Of a stretch of 61,927 bases of DNA, positions 1 through 6,839 are shown piece after piece. The first letter of the stretch is position 1. Every line of letters starts with the position of its first letter. This stretch comes from Streptomyces sp. Root1304 (GTDB lineage: Bacteria; Actinomycetota; Actinomycetes; Streptomycetales; Streptomycetaceae): contig NZ_LMEP01000026.1 of NCBI RefSeq assembly GCF_001426405.1, forward strand, positions 107,550 through 169,476. Reading direction: 5' to 3'. The notes beneath the pieces are model-generated. The model was given only the letters and a program-made list of their open reading frames with translations, ran no database searches and was not told the origin of the DNA. The translations under genes and the position numbers were made by a program.

Positions 1-26
1 GGAGCGGGGCGCAGACAGGAGCGCAG

Positions 27-66
27 GCCCGGGCGACGGGCCGCGCGCGCCGCGCCGTGCGCGGCG
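27..66. other. GC-rich inverted repeats at the window edge
   Basis: GGCCC (27-31) pairs with GGGCC (38-42), and CCGCGC (41-46) with GCGCGG (58-63). They lie downstream of the minus-strand phosphatase gene and could act as its terminator. Nothing else is recognisable in positions 1-110. Confidence 0.25.
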
Positions 67-110
67 GGTGCCTTGATGAGGTAGAGAAATCTGTAACAAC
101 TCGGCCGTGC

Positions 111-923
111 CTACAGGCGGATGTACGCGATCGTGGCGTCGTCGTACTGCTTGCTTCGTGGCCATTGGCTGAGGCTGGGGTCGGATGCTTCCGCTTCGCG
201 GACCTGTCGGAGCACGCCCTCGGGGCCACTGTGCCTTAGTAGACCCATGTAGCCCGGCCAGTCGGTTGAGTGGAACGTCGTCACCAGTCGTCCAGCACCG
301 TCGGTCAGAAGTGCTACGCCCTCGACCCGGGCGATGGTCTCTGAGCCGGTGAGTGCCTGGCTTGCTGCCGTCGGGTCGGCTGCCGCCACCCAGTAACCGC
401 CCTGAGTGTTGCGCTGGCTGCGCTCTTCTTGAACCAAGGCTTCATGGGCCCGCTGCCGCTCAGGCGACCCTGAGGCTGCCCCGGCGAGAGCTTCGCGGGC
501 CCGTGGTGCCACGTGGGCGAGGCGGTCGTCTGTCGTGGCTGTCACTGTGCCGTCGCTCTGGACGAGAACTGTGCAGTCCCCGAGTAGGAGCCACTCGACG
601 ACGTCGCCTCGCACGCGGGCCACCGACACCGTTGCGGAAGGAGACAGCGGACCATCGACCGCGCAGGTGTCCCGGTGCTTGTTCGTCGTCGACTCGATCG
701 CCGTCGCTAGGCAAACTGCTAGGGACATGTCTGCCCGGGCGGCCTCTGCATGCAGGAATGTCCCCAGCTGCTCCACGTACCAAGCAACTCCATGCCGGCA
801 TCCCGATTGCATGCCCGGTGCCATCCCGGCGCCGTCCAGAACGACGGCCGCGGCAGAGTTGAAGAGCACGAAGTCCTCATTCGTGCCCCCGGGGCGGGGG
901 TAGCTGGCGGCGTTGACGAGCAC
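111..923 (-). CDS. PP2C-type protein phosphatase-like protein (AICE cargo or regulator)
   Basis: A 270-residue protein with the fold signature of a PP2C (PPM) serine/threonine phosphatase. An early N/E/D segment (GGTNEDF, about residues 12-18) is followed by VVLDGAGM (about 27-34, the usual metal-binding DG), a central LLLGDCTVLV strand (about 111-120), ALLTDGAG (about 203-210) and a final YDDATIAYI motif. These acidic residues normally hold two metal ions. It starts at a GTG one base after the stop of the upstream HTH gene, so the two are probably translationally coupled. By analogy it may dephosphorylate an element or host regulator; no kinase gene lies in the window. Base composition is less GC-rich than the chromosome. 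Confidence 0.72.
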   Translation of the reverse strand: MLVNAASYPRPGGTNEDFVLFNSAAAVVLDGAGMAPGMQSGCRHGVAWYVEQLGTFLHAEAARADMSLAVCLATAIESTTNKHRDTCAVDGPLSPSATVSVARVRGDVVEWLLLGDCTVLVQSDGTVTATTDDRLAHVAPRAREALAGAASGSPERQRAHEALVQEERSQRNTQGGYWVAAADPTAASQALTGSETIARVEGVALLTDGAGRLVTTFHSTDWPGYMGLLRHSGPEGVLRQVREAEASDPSLSQWPRSKQYDDATIAYIRL

Positions 924-924
924 G

Positions 925-1770
925 TCAGGCGGTCTCGTGGATCAGGACATCGCTCAGCGCCCGGCTACTGCTGATTGCCTTGGTGCTCGGGTCGTAGTCC
1001 GCTGCGATGGCCATGGAGAACGGGGCCGTGCCCACCTGCTTGTAGAGATCGGCGACGTTCTCGGAGAGGAAGTGAGCCACGCCTAGCGAACCGACCGCAT
1101 GGACGCCAGCGATGAGTAGGAAGTTCCCCTGCCCATCAGGCCTCGGCAGTCTGCCGAGATAAGCGACATCCGTCGGTGAGGGAGTCTCGGGGTCGTCGGT
1201 AGGGGAGGTGTGTACGGTGCCGGCCCCACGCTCGATCAGGGCCCAGCGCCCATCGGGCAGGGTCTCGAAAGCAAGCCGCGGGTCTTTGCCCAATGCTTCG
1301 GCGGTGACAGGTGACGTCTTCGGTCCGCAGACGACCAGCAGGTCGTCACGATTGAGGTCGATCTCGCCGGAGGTCGGGATGTAGCCGAGGTCTCCTTCGA
1401 GTTGCAGACGGTGCGCCAAGGCCAACAGTTTCTGTCCCGTGGAGCTGTCTTCGAGTGCCACGTAATCTCGCTCGCCCGGCCGCATGGGAACGAGTACCTG
1501 AGCGTGCTCGGTACCGAGGAACGCGCGCTCCGGCGGAGGGCCGGCATCGCGGAGCTGTGCCACGCGCGCCCGGCTAACGCCCATCATCTTGGCCACGTCG
1601 GCCATGGAGTGCCCGTTGTCCCGAAGCCAAGCGATGCTCTCCTTGCGCATGCGAGAAGTCTCGACGACGGCGGCTTGCAGGTCCCCCATCAGCTCCACGG
1701 CAGCCTTCACGCGGAGCGCGTGATCTTGCATGGCGGCGACCCGCCGCACTTCTTCAATCACGGCGAACAC
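925..1770 (-). CDS. HTH regulator with a C-terminal domain of unknown function
   Basis: A 281-residue protein. Residues about 48-75 form a sigma-region-4-like helix-turn-helix (core SMADVAKMMGVSRARVAQL). The rest, about 85-281, is an alpha/beta domain I do not recognise; it contains LLVVCGPKTSP and GNFLLIAGVHAVGSLGVAHFL, which look like strand-glycine-loop elements of a nucleotide or ligand pocket. The start is a GTG with weak GAGG spacing; an ATG 14 codons later is possible. It is transcribed away from the transfer operon, with operator-like repeats between, so it is the likely repressor or activator of the element. The PP2C gene follows directly. Regulation by phosphorylation or ligand is inference. 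Confidence 0.62.
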   Translation of the reverse strand: MFAVIEEVRRVAAMQDHALRVKAAVELMGDLQAAVVETSRMRKESIAWLRDNGHSMADVAKMMGVSRARVAQLRDAGPPPERAFLGTEHAQVLVPMRPGERDYVALEDSSTGQKLLALAHRLQLEGDLGYIPTSGEIDLNRDDLLVVCGPKTSPVTAEALGKDPRLAFETLPDGRWALIERGAGTVHTSPTDDPETPSPTDVAYLGRLPRPDGQGNFLLIAGVHAVGSLGVAHFLSENVADLYKQVGTAPFSMAIAADYDPSTKAISSSRALSDVLIHETA

Positions 1771-1810
1771 CTCGCGGAACCGGACATTGGGCTGACCTCA
1801 TACCCACATG

Positions 1811-1913
1811 TTAAGGGGGGCTTGACATCTTGCACCAGTCACGTGCATCTTGGGTGCTAACCCCCCCTTAGCAGCATTGGGGTTCCGACGCTCGGGCTGT
1901 TAAGCCCCCCTTA
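1811..1913. promoter_or_regulatory. Three G/C-tract operator-like repeats with a -35 box
   Basis: Three related elements lie between the divergent regulator and the transfer operon: TTAAGGGGGGCTT at 1811-1823, GCTAACCCCCCCTTAGC at 1856-1872 (itself palindromic) and TTAAGCCCCCCTTA at 1900-1913, which is close to the reverse complement of the first. A good -35 hexamer, TTGACA (1822-1827), overlaps the end of the first element; CATCTT at 1846-1851 (spacing 18) could be the -10. This looks like a plus-strand promoter covered by a repressor. The binding protein is probably the divergent HTH protein (inference). Confidence 0.6.
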
Positions 1914-1927
1914 CCGGGAGAGTGAAG

Positions 1928-2260
1928 ATGCCGTCCTTCAAGATCGACCTTTCGACCGCTGTGGTGTTCGTGGCCACGGCTCCTACGCCGAAGCTCGTGA
2001 GCAAGCAGACCGGTGAGCGTGCGATGGACCGGGAGACCGGTGCCGGGCTGTCCACGGTGGGTCTGCTGATCTCGGACGAGGGGGAGGGCAACCTCTACCA
2101 GGTGACGATCCCGGAGACCGGTCTCCCCGACGGGCTCGCGCCGGGTATGCCGGTGTCGGTCATCGGGCTCAAGGCCCGGGATTGGGAGAACACGTTCAAC
2201 GGGCAGACCCGTCACGGCATCTCGTTCCGCGCGGTCGCGGTCACCCCGGTCGGGGTCTGA
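1928..2260 (+). CDS. SCO3933-family AICE regulatory/transfer protein
   Basis: A 110-residue soluble protein, first gene of the plus-strand transfer operon. It matches the small SCO3933-type proteins that sit just before the FtsK/Tra gene in Streptomyces integrative elements; its biochemical role is not established. ATG 1928 is chosen over the in-frame GTG at 1922 because the ribosome-binding GGGAG at 1916-1920 is seven bases from the ATG and only one from the GTG. The next gene begins two bases after its stop, so the two are likely coupled. Confidence 0.7.
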   Translation: MPSFKIDLSTAVVFVATAPTPKLVSKQTGERAMDRETGAGLSTVGLLISDEGEGNLYQVTIPETGLPDGLAPGMPVSVIGLKARDWENTFNGQTRHGISFRAVAVTPVGV

Positions 2261-2262
2261 CC

Positions 2263-3609
2263 ATGATGGATCTGTCGACGTTATGGGAGGTCGGCCTCCC
2301 GCTCGCCGGAAGCGCCGGCGGTCTCGGGTACGCGAAGGTTCGCGCGCCGCGTGTGTTCTGGTCGCTGGTGGGTCTGCCGGTGGCGACTACGCGGTTCGCG
2401 GTGACGTACCGGTCGACGATGGACGTGTGCGGGCTGACGGTTCAACCGTCCCGCCTGCGGGCGTTCATGGTCCGCAACATCGCCCGCCGCCCCGACGTCC
2501 AGCCCGTGCCGCCGAAGATCCGCCGGGTGCGGGCCTCCTCGACCGGCCTGCGGGTCACCCTCCGACTCCCCGCCGGTCTGGAGCCCGCCGACGTGATGGC
2601 GGCCTCCGAGCGGCTGCGGCACGCCTGGGGCGTCCACTCCGTCCACGTCACCGAGACCAAGCCGGGGTTCGTCGAACTGCGGATGACCGGCTACAACGTC
2701 CTGCGGCAGGTGAAGATGCCGCGCAGCATCCCGGCCGGACAGATGGCCGTTCCGGTCGCGCTACGGGAGGACGGCACCGCGTTCGTCCGCGACTACCTCA
2801 AGGTCCCGCACGCCCTGACCTTGGGCGCGAACCAGTCGGGCAAGTCCATGTACCAGCGCAACTTGATCGCGGGCCTTGCCCGCCTCCGGGTCGCCCTGGT
2901 CGGGATCGACTGCAAGCGGGGTGTCGAGCAGCAGCGGTACGCGCCCCGCCTGTCCGGGCTCGCCATCACGCCCGAAGAAGCGTCGGGGCTCCTGGATGCG
3001 CTCGTGGAGGAGATGGAGGACCGGTTCGACCTGCTGAGCGACCACGGCGCCGCTGACGTGTGGGAACTCCCCGACCACGTCCGCCCCGTGCCGGTCGTGC
3101 TGCTGGTGGATGAGGTCGCGGAGCTGTTCCTCGTGGCGACGAAGAAGGACGAGGAGCGCCGGGACCGGATGGTCACGCAGTTGATCAGGCTTGGGCAGAT
3201 GGCCCGCGCGGCCGGCATGTTCCTGGAGGTGTGCGGGCAGCGGTTCGGCTCCGACCTCGGCAAGGGCGCCACCGCGTTGCGGGCCCAGCTCACCGGGCGC
3301 GTGGTGCACCGGGTCAACGACAAGCAGACCGCCGAAATGGGCCTCGGCGACATCGCCCCGGACGCCGTCGTGGCCGTGACGTCGATCGCGCCCGACCTGC
3401 CCGGCCTCGCGGTGGCCGGAGACACCTCCGGCGGCTGGTCCCGCATACGCACCCCCGAGCTGAGCACAGCCGACGCCGCTGCCATTTGCGCCGAGCACGC
3501 GCACCTCACCCCGGAGGTCCCGCGCCTCCACTTGTACAAGCTGGTGGTTCCCACCCTTGCCGGGCCTGCCGCAACTGTTCCCCTGGTGAAGCCGATTCCG
3601 GCCACCTGA
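2263..3609 (+). CDS. FtsK/SpoIIIE-type DNA translocase (TraB/TraSA-like conjugation protein)
   Basis: A 448-residue FtsK/HerA-type ATPase, the single protein that moves double-stranded DNA between mycelia in Streptomyces conjugation. Walker A is GANQSGKS at about residues 189-196 and Walker B is VVLLVDEVAEL at about 277-287. The N-terminus has one moderately hydrophobic stretch (about 30-45). It is shorter than chromosomal FtsK and has no long linker, as expected for the AICE form. ATG 2263 follows directly on the previous stop; a second ATG lies at 2266. Upstream open frame to 2182 overlaps the previous gene and is not used. Confidence 0.88.
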   Translation: MMDLSTLWEVGLPLAGSAGGLGYAKVRAPRVFWSLVGLPVATTRFAVTYRSTMDVCGLTVQPSRLRAFMVRNIARRPDVQPVPPKIRRVRASSTGLRVTLRLPAGLEPADVMAASERLRHAWGVHSVHVTETKPGFVELRMTGYNVLRQVKMPRSIPAGQMAVPVALREDGTAFVRDYLKVPHALTLGANQSGKSMYQRNLIAGLARLRVALVGIDCKRGVEQQRYAPRLSGLAITPEEASGLLDALVEEMEDRFDLLSDHGAADVWELPDHVRPVPVVLLVDEVAELFLVATKKDEERRDRMVTQLIRLGQMARAAGMFLEVCGQRFGSDLGKGATALRAQLTGRVVHRVNDKQTAEMGLGDIAPDAVVAVTSIAPDLPGLAVAGDTSGGWSRIRTPELSTADAAAICAEHAHLTPEVPRLHLYKLVVPTLAGPAATVPLVKPIPAT

Positions 3610-3692
3610 TTGCCGCCTCTTCCCTCGGTCGGCGTGACCATCTCGCGCCAGGTCCCTACCCGACCCATGCCCGAAGCCGAAAGGGAACCGCC

Positions 3693-3884
3693 ATGACCAC
3701 CGTGAAGAAGACCCCTGCCCCGCGCCGGGGCTCGCCCAAGCCCCTGCCTGTCCCGCCGCCCTGCGGCACCTGCGCCGGCACCGGAGAGACCACGACGGCT
3801 GTCCTCGTCGGGCGCAAGCACCGGGCGATCGACGCCACGCAGACCGGACTCTGCCCGGACTGCTTCGGCACCGGCACCGCCTGA
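3693..3884 (+). CDS. Small CxxC zinc-ribbon-like protein of the AICE operon
   Basis: A 63-residue protein with a basic, proline-rich N-terminus and two knuckles, CGTCAGTG (about 24-31) and CPDCFGTG (about 54-61), like half of a DnaJ-type CxxCxGxG zinc domain. The AAGGGA ribosome site at 3681-3686 fixes the ATG. A second protein of the same design lies at 5956-6147 in the same operon. Function unknown; a nucleic-acid or protein adaptor role would be a guess. Confidence 0.62.
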   Translation: MTTVKKTPAPRRGSPKPLPVPPPCGTCAGTGETTTAVLVGRKHRAIDATQTGLCPDCFGTGTA

Positions 3885-3905
3885 CCAGGAAGGAGGTGAC
3901 CACCC

Positions 3906-4598
3906 ATGTTCCGCACCGTCCGCTTCGACGCCGTGCTCATCCAGGCCGTCATCGCCGGTGCCCTGTCCTTCGCCCACCTGCACGACCTGGCAGCGGCAGC
4001 CGGACAGGACGGATGGAAGGCCTGGGCCTACCCCGTCAGCGTCGACCTGCTCCTCGTCGCCGCCTGGCGCCGGATGCGCAAAGACGGCGGCAACCGTGAC
4101 GCCTGGCTCTGGTTCGCCATCGCCCTCATCGCGTCACTCGGTGCCAACGTCGCCACTGCCGGACTCCTCGACATGAACGACGTCCCGGACTGGCTGCGCA
4201 TCCTCGTCGCCGGATGGCCCGCCCTCGCCTTCCTCGGCGGCACCCTCCTCGCCCACGCCCCCACCCCTGAGCCCCAACCCGCCCCGGAACCTGCGGATGA
4301 GCCTGGCCACGAAGCCGCCACGCCGGACCTGGTCGTGGAGCGTGTCCCGGATCCGGCTCCCGAGCTTCCGCCGGCCGAACCTGCCGCGCAGGAAACGCCG
4401 TCGACACCCGAGGTTGCGCCGGAGCCCGTTCCCTCGGCGCCCGCGGCTTCGGTGCCGCCCGCGCTGCTCGACCACGCCCGGAAGATCGCGGACGCCCATC
4501 ACGCCCAGACCGGTGCCCCGATCGACGCGGCCACCCTCCGTGCCCGCCTCGGCATCCCGGCACCGCTGGCCGACTCCATCGCCCTCCAACTCGCCTGA
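3906..4598 (+). CDS. DUF2637-type membrane protein (Spd-like)
   Basis: A 230-residue membrane protein. Residues about 8-115 hold four hydrophobic segments, roughly 10-30, 42-55, 66-88 and 98-116, a pattern I recognise as the DUF2637 family common on Streptomyces plasmids and AICEs. A proline/glutamate-rich linker follows (about 118-180), then a helical C-terminus that could be a small DNA- or protein-binding domain. A strong AAGGAGG lies just before the ATG. Position in the operon suggests a role in intramycelial spread of the transferred element, as for Spd proteins; that is inference from context. Confidence 0.68.
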   Translation: MFRTVRFDAVLIQAVIAGALSFAHLHDLAAAAGQDGWKAWAYPVSVDLLLVAAWRRMRKDGGNRDAWLWFAIALIASLGANVATAGLLDMNDVPDWLRILVAGWPALAFLGGTLLAHAPTPEPQPAPEPADEPGHEAATPDLVVERVPDPAPELPPAEPAAQETPSTPEVAPEPVPSAPAASVPPALLDHARKIADAHHAQTGAPIDAATLRARLGIPAPLADSIALQLA

Positions 4599-4618
4599 CC
4601 AGAAGGGAGGTAAGACCT

Positions 4619-4807
4619 GTGCGCCCGAACCGCTTCCACCACGTGCTCCGCATCGGCCCGGTGCAGGTCGGCACCCACCGCGACGGACGGGGCCGGACCA
4701 AGCACACCGCCGTGTGCACCGCCCCGCGCTGCGACTTCTCCGCCGACTACAACACCCGCGCCGCCGCCGAACTCGCCGCCAGCACCCACCGCTGCCAGCC
4801 CCGCTGA
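4619..4807 (+). CDS. Mobile-element transfer protein (SpdA-like, small)
   Basis: A 62-residue basic protein with the pattern RFHHVLRIGPVQVGT followed by two cysteines and a histidine (CTAPRCDFSA, STHRC), probably one metal site. It resembles the small mobile element transfer proteins of Streptomyces AICEs and plasmids. It starts at GTG 4619, with AAGGGAGG at 4603-4610 eight bases upstream, and sits 20 bases after the DUF2637 gene. Confidence 0.6.
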   Translation: MRPNRFHHVLRIGPVQVGTHRDGRGRTKHTAVCTAPRCDFSADYNTRAAAELAASTHRCQPR

Positions 4808-4825
4808 CCCGAAGGAGAACGCGTC

Positions 4826-4981
4826 ATGGACGTCCCGCTCTGGCTCGCCCTGCTCGTCGTCGGCGGACTCGGCATCAAGCTCATCCGCCCGCCCTGGTGG
4901 CTCGTCGCCGTCCTCCTCCTCGGCGGCTACCTCCTGGCCGACAGCCTCCTCGCCCCCGTCATCGACACCACGATCAAGTAG
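4826..4981 (+). CDS. 51-residue two-helix membrane protein
   Basis: A short open frame with ATG 4826, GAAGGAG at 4811-4817 and stop TAG at 4979-4981. The product is almost entirely hydrophobic: one segment at about residues 4-20, a short IKLIRPPWW turn, and a second segment at about 25-44. It fills the gap between the transfer protein and the SpdD-like gene with normal operon spacing, which is the main reason to believe it. It is probably a small Spd-type spread protein; no family is certain. Confidence 0.55.
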   Translation: MDVPLWLALLVVGGLGIKLIRPPWWLVAVLLLGGYLLADSLLAPVIDTTIK

Positions 4982-4992
4982 GGAGAACCGCC

Positions 4993-5304
4993 ATGCTCCA
5001 GCCCCGCATCCCGGTCAACCCGCTCCCGACCGGCATCGTCACCCCGCCCATCCAGCCCACCCCCGTGACCGACGCCGAACCGACCCAGGCCCCCGCCCCG
5101 GTGCCGGTCGCCGCGCCCCGGACTACGGTCCAGCTCACGCCGGGCAGCGCGCTCGCCCTCGCGGCCGGCGGTGGGGCCGTCGTCCTGGTCGTCGGCACGG
5201 TCCTGGTCTCCATGCTCCTGGCGGTTGCCATTACCGGCGTCTCCGTCGCCCTGATCGCCGTCGTCCTCCGCCTTGTCGTCCGCGACATGCAGAAGGGCCG
5301 GTAA
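4993..5304 (+). CDS. SpdD-like membrane protein
   Basis: A 103-residue protein with a proline-rich N-terminus (1-48) and a long hydrophobic C-terminal half (about 55-95, GGAVVLVVGTVLVSMLLAVA and following) ending in RDMQKGR. This matches the SpdD family of spread proteins encoded beside tra genes on Streptomyces plasmids and AICEs. GGGAG at 4981-4985 overlaps the preceding stop and serves the ATG at 4993. SpdD-type proteins are thought to help distribute the element through septa of the recipient mycelium. Confidence 0.72.
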   Translation: MLQPRIPVNPLPTGIVTPPIQPTPVTDAEPTQAPAPVPVAAPRTTVQLTPGSALALAAGGGAVVLVVGTVLVSMLLAVAITGVSVALIAVVLRLVVRDMQKGR

Positions 5305-5309
5305 CCCGC

Positions 5310-5861
5310 ATGGACACGCAGACGATCGCCGCGGCTGGCTTACCGGCCCTCGGGTGGGCCCTGCACGGCGGACTGCTCTGGCGTCGCCTGGCCACCGCCC
5401 GCCGCGACCCCCTCACCGGCCTGCACACCCGCGCCGGATGGACCACCCGCGCCGAACACCTCCTGGCCAAACACCCCGGCGCCCTCGTCCTCCTGGTCGA
5501 CCTGGACGACTTCAAGGCCATCAACGACACCCACGGCCACGCCGCCGGAGACGCGGTCCTCACCGCCACCGCGGAGCGTCTGGCCGGCTGGTGCGGCCGT
5601 CACGGAATCGCTGCCCGCCTTGGCGGAGACGAATTCGCTGCCGTCGTCACCGACCCCGCCCACACCGCCGGCCTCTACGCCCTCCGGATCGCCCTCGACG
5701 AGCCGGTCAACCATCACGGCCACGTCCTGGCGGTCTCCGCCTCGGTCGGCCGCTGCCACCGCGACCAGCTGCCCGTGCCGACCCTCACCGACGCGCTCTC
5801 GGCCGCCGACGCGGCGATGTACGCGTCCAAGGGCCACGGCAGGCGCAACAACACACGCTAA
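5310..5861 (+). CDS. GGDEF-domain protein (putative diguanylate cyclase) of the AICE
   Basis: A 183-residue protein that is nearly all GGDEF domain. It has RRDPLTGLHTRAGW at about 31-44, LLVDLDDFKAINDTHGH at about 61-77 and an intact RLGGDEF active-site loop at 103-109, followed by ASVG and the AMYASKG end. An intact loop is consistent with making cyclic di-GMP. The inhibitory RxxD site is absent five residues upstream. One weak hydrophobic stretch at the N-terminus could tether it to the membrane. Cyclic di-GMP controls development in Streptomyces through BldD, so the element may alter host differentiation (inference). Confidence 0.82.
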   Translation: MDTQTIAAAGLPALGWALHGGLLWRRLATARRDPLTGLHTRAGWTTRAEHLLAKHPGALVLLVDLDDFKAINDTHGHAAGDAVLTATAERLAGWCGRHGIAARLGGDEFAAVVTDPAHTAGLYALRIALDEPVNHHGHVLAVSASVGRCHRDQLPVPTLTDALSAADAAMYASKGHGRRNNTR

Positions 5862-5867
5862 GCGGCC

Positions 5868-5906
5868 CCCGGGGCGGCTCTCTCGCCAAAGATCCGCCGC
5901 CCCGGG
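5868..5906 (+). terminator. 11-bp hairpin after the GGDEF gene
   Basis: CCCGGGGCGGC (5868-5878) pairs perfectly with GCCGCCCCGGG (5896-5906) around a 17-base loop. No T-run follows. It lies in the 94-base gap before the next gene and could be a terminator, attenuator or RNA-processing site separating the spd genes from the methyltransferase-rep part. Confidence 0.5.
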
Positions 5907-5955
5907 CGCCTTCGACCCTTCCCAGATCCAACGGACCCGAAAGGGAGTGCTCATC

Positions 5956-6147
5956 ATGTCTCAGACCATCCTGGCCGCGCGTGTGTGCCGTGACTGCGAC
6001 GGCTTCGCCACCGTCACCATCACCACCGGACTCCGCACCAACGACGGCGTCAGGGGGACCATTCGCGTCCATTGCCCCACCTGCCGGGGTCTCGGCCACA
6101 CTGTGCCCGCCCTCCGGACTTCCCGCCTGACGGGCGGCGCCGCGTGA
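5956..6147 (+). CDS. Second small zinc-ribbon-like protein of the AICE operon
   Basis: A 63-residue protein with CRDCDGFATV (about 11-20) and CPTCRGLGHT (about 40-49), so four cysteines in two CxxC knuckles, the same design as the protein at 3693-3884. The ATG at 5956 is preceded by AAGGGAG; a GTG at 5947 is an alternative. Its stop overlaps the GTG start of the methyltransferase gene (GTGA), suggesting coupled translation with that enzyme. Function unknown. Confidence 0.6.
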   Translation: MSQTILAARVCRDCDGFATVTITTGLRTNDGVRGTIRVHCPTCRGLGHTVPALRTSRLTGGAA

Positions 6148-6839
6148 ACGCGATGCCCCGGGTCCTGGACCTGTTCTCCTGCGCCGGCGGGGCTGCCATG
6201 GGGTACCACCGCGCCGGGTTCGCGGTCGACGGATGCGACATCGCCAACCGCCCCCGCTACCCCTTCGCCTACCACCGCGGCGACGCCCTCGACTACCTCA
6301 CCAACCTGATCGCCTCGCGGGAGATCGAGCGCTACACCCTCGTCCACGCCTCCCCGCCCTGCCAGGCCGGCTGCGCCCTCACCGTCGGTACCAACCACTC
6401 CCGGGGCTGGGGCGGAACGTACGTCGATCTCGTCGCCCCGACCCGCGAACTCCTCGACGCCTCCGGCCTGCCGTACGTGATCGAGCAGCCCAACGGCCGC
6501 GCGGCTATCCGCAAGGACCTCACCCTGTGCGGCGAGATGTTCGGCCTGGGCGTCCTGCGCCATCGCAACTTCGAACTCGGCCGCTGGGCTACCCCCAAGC
6601 CCGCCCACCCCCGCCACCGCGGCTACGTGCGCGGTCACCGCCACGGCGTTCGCCGCGAGGGCCCCTACGTCGCCGCGTACGGCAAGGGCGGCGGCAAGGC
6701 CACCGTCCCCGAGATGCAGCACGCCATGGGCATCACCTGGACCGACCTCCACGAGGAGCTGACCGAAGCCATCCCGCCCGCCTACACCCGCTGGATCGCC
6801 ACCGCCTTCACCACCGTCCGACAGGAGGTCCTGGCGTGA
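6144..6839 (+). CDS. DNA (cytosine-5) methyltransferase, short lone type
   Basis: A 231-residue protein with motif I VLDLFSCAGGAAMGYHRAGF (about 7-26, SAM binding) and the catalytic loop ASPPCQ with Cys at about 73. IEQPNG at about 113-118 stands where ENV is usual (motif VI). GEMFGLGVLRHRNFE matches motif VIII. It is short compared with typical restriction-associated enzymes, leaving little room for a target-recognition domain. No restriction gene lies next to it, so it is an orphan, possibly protecting the element from host restriction or marking replication forms. GTG 6144 overlaps the previous stop; ATG 6153 is possible. Confidence 0.8.
   Translation: MNAMPRVLDLFSCAGGAAMGYHRAGFAVDGCDIANRPRYPFAYHRGDALDYLTNLIASREIERYTLVHASPPCQAGCALTVGTNHSRGWGGTYVDLVAPTRELLDASGLPYVIEQPNGRAAIRKDLTLCGEMFGLGVLRHRNFELGRWATPKPAHPRHRGYVRGHRHGVRREGPYVAAYGKGGGKATVPEMQHAMGITWTDLHEELTEAIPPAYTRWIATAFTTVRQEVLA

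Noticed and set aside
1..110. Possible left attachment site at the window start
   Set aside because: No stretch resembles the tRNA-Arg 3' end; only GC-rich inverted repeats are present.
6144..6839. Restriction-modification system
   Set aside because: The methyltransferase has no adjacent restriction endonuclease. The nuclease-like cargo gene is 3 kb away on the other strand, and a functional link cannot be shown.
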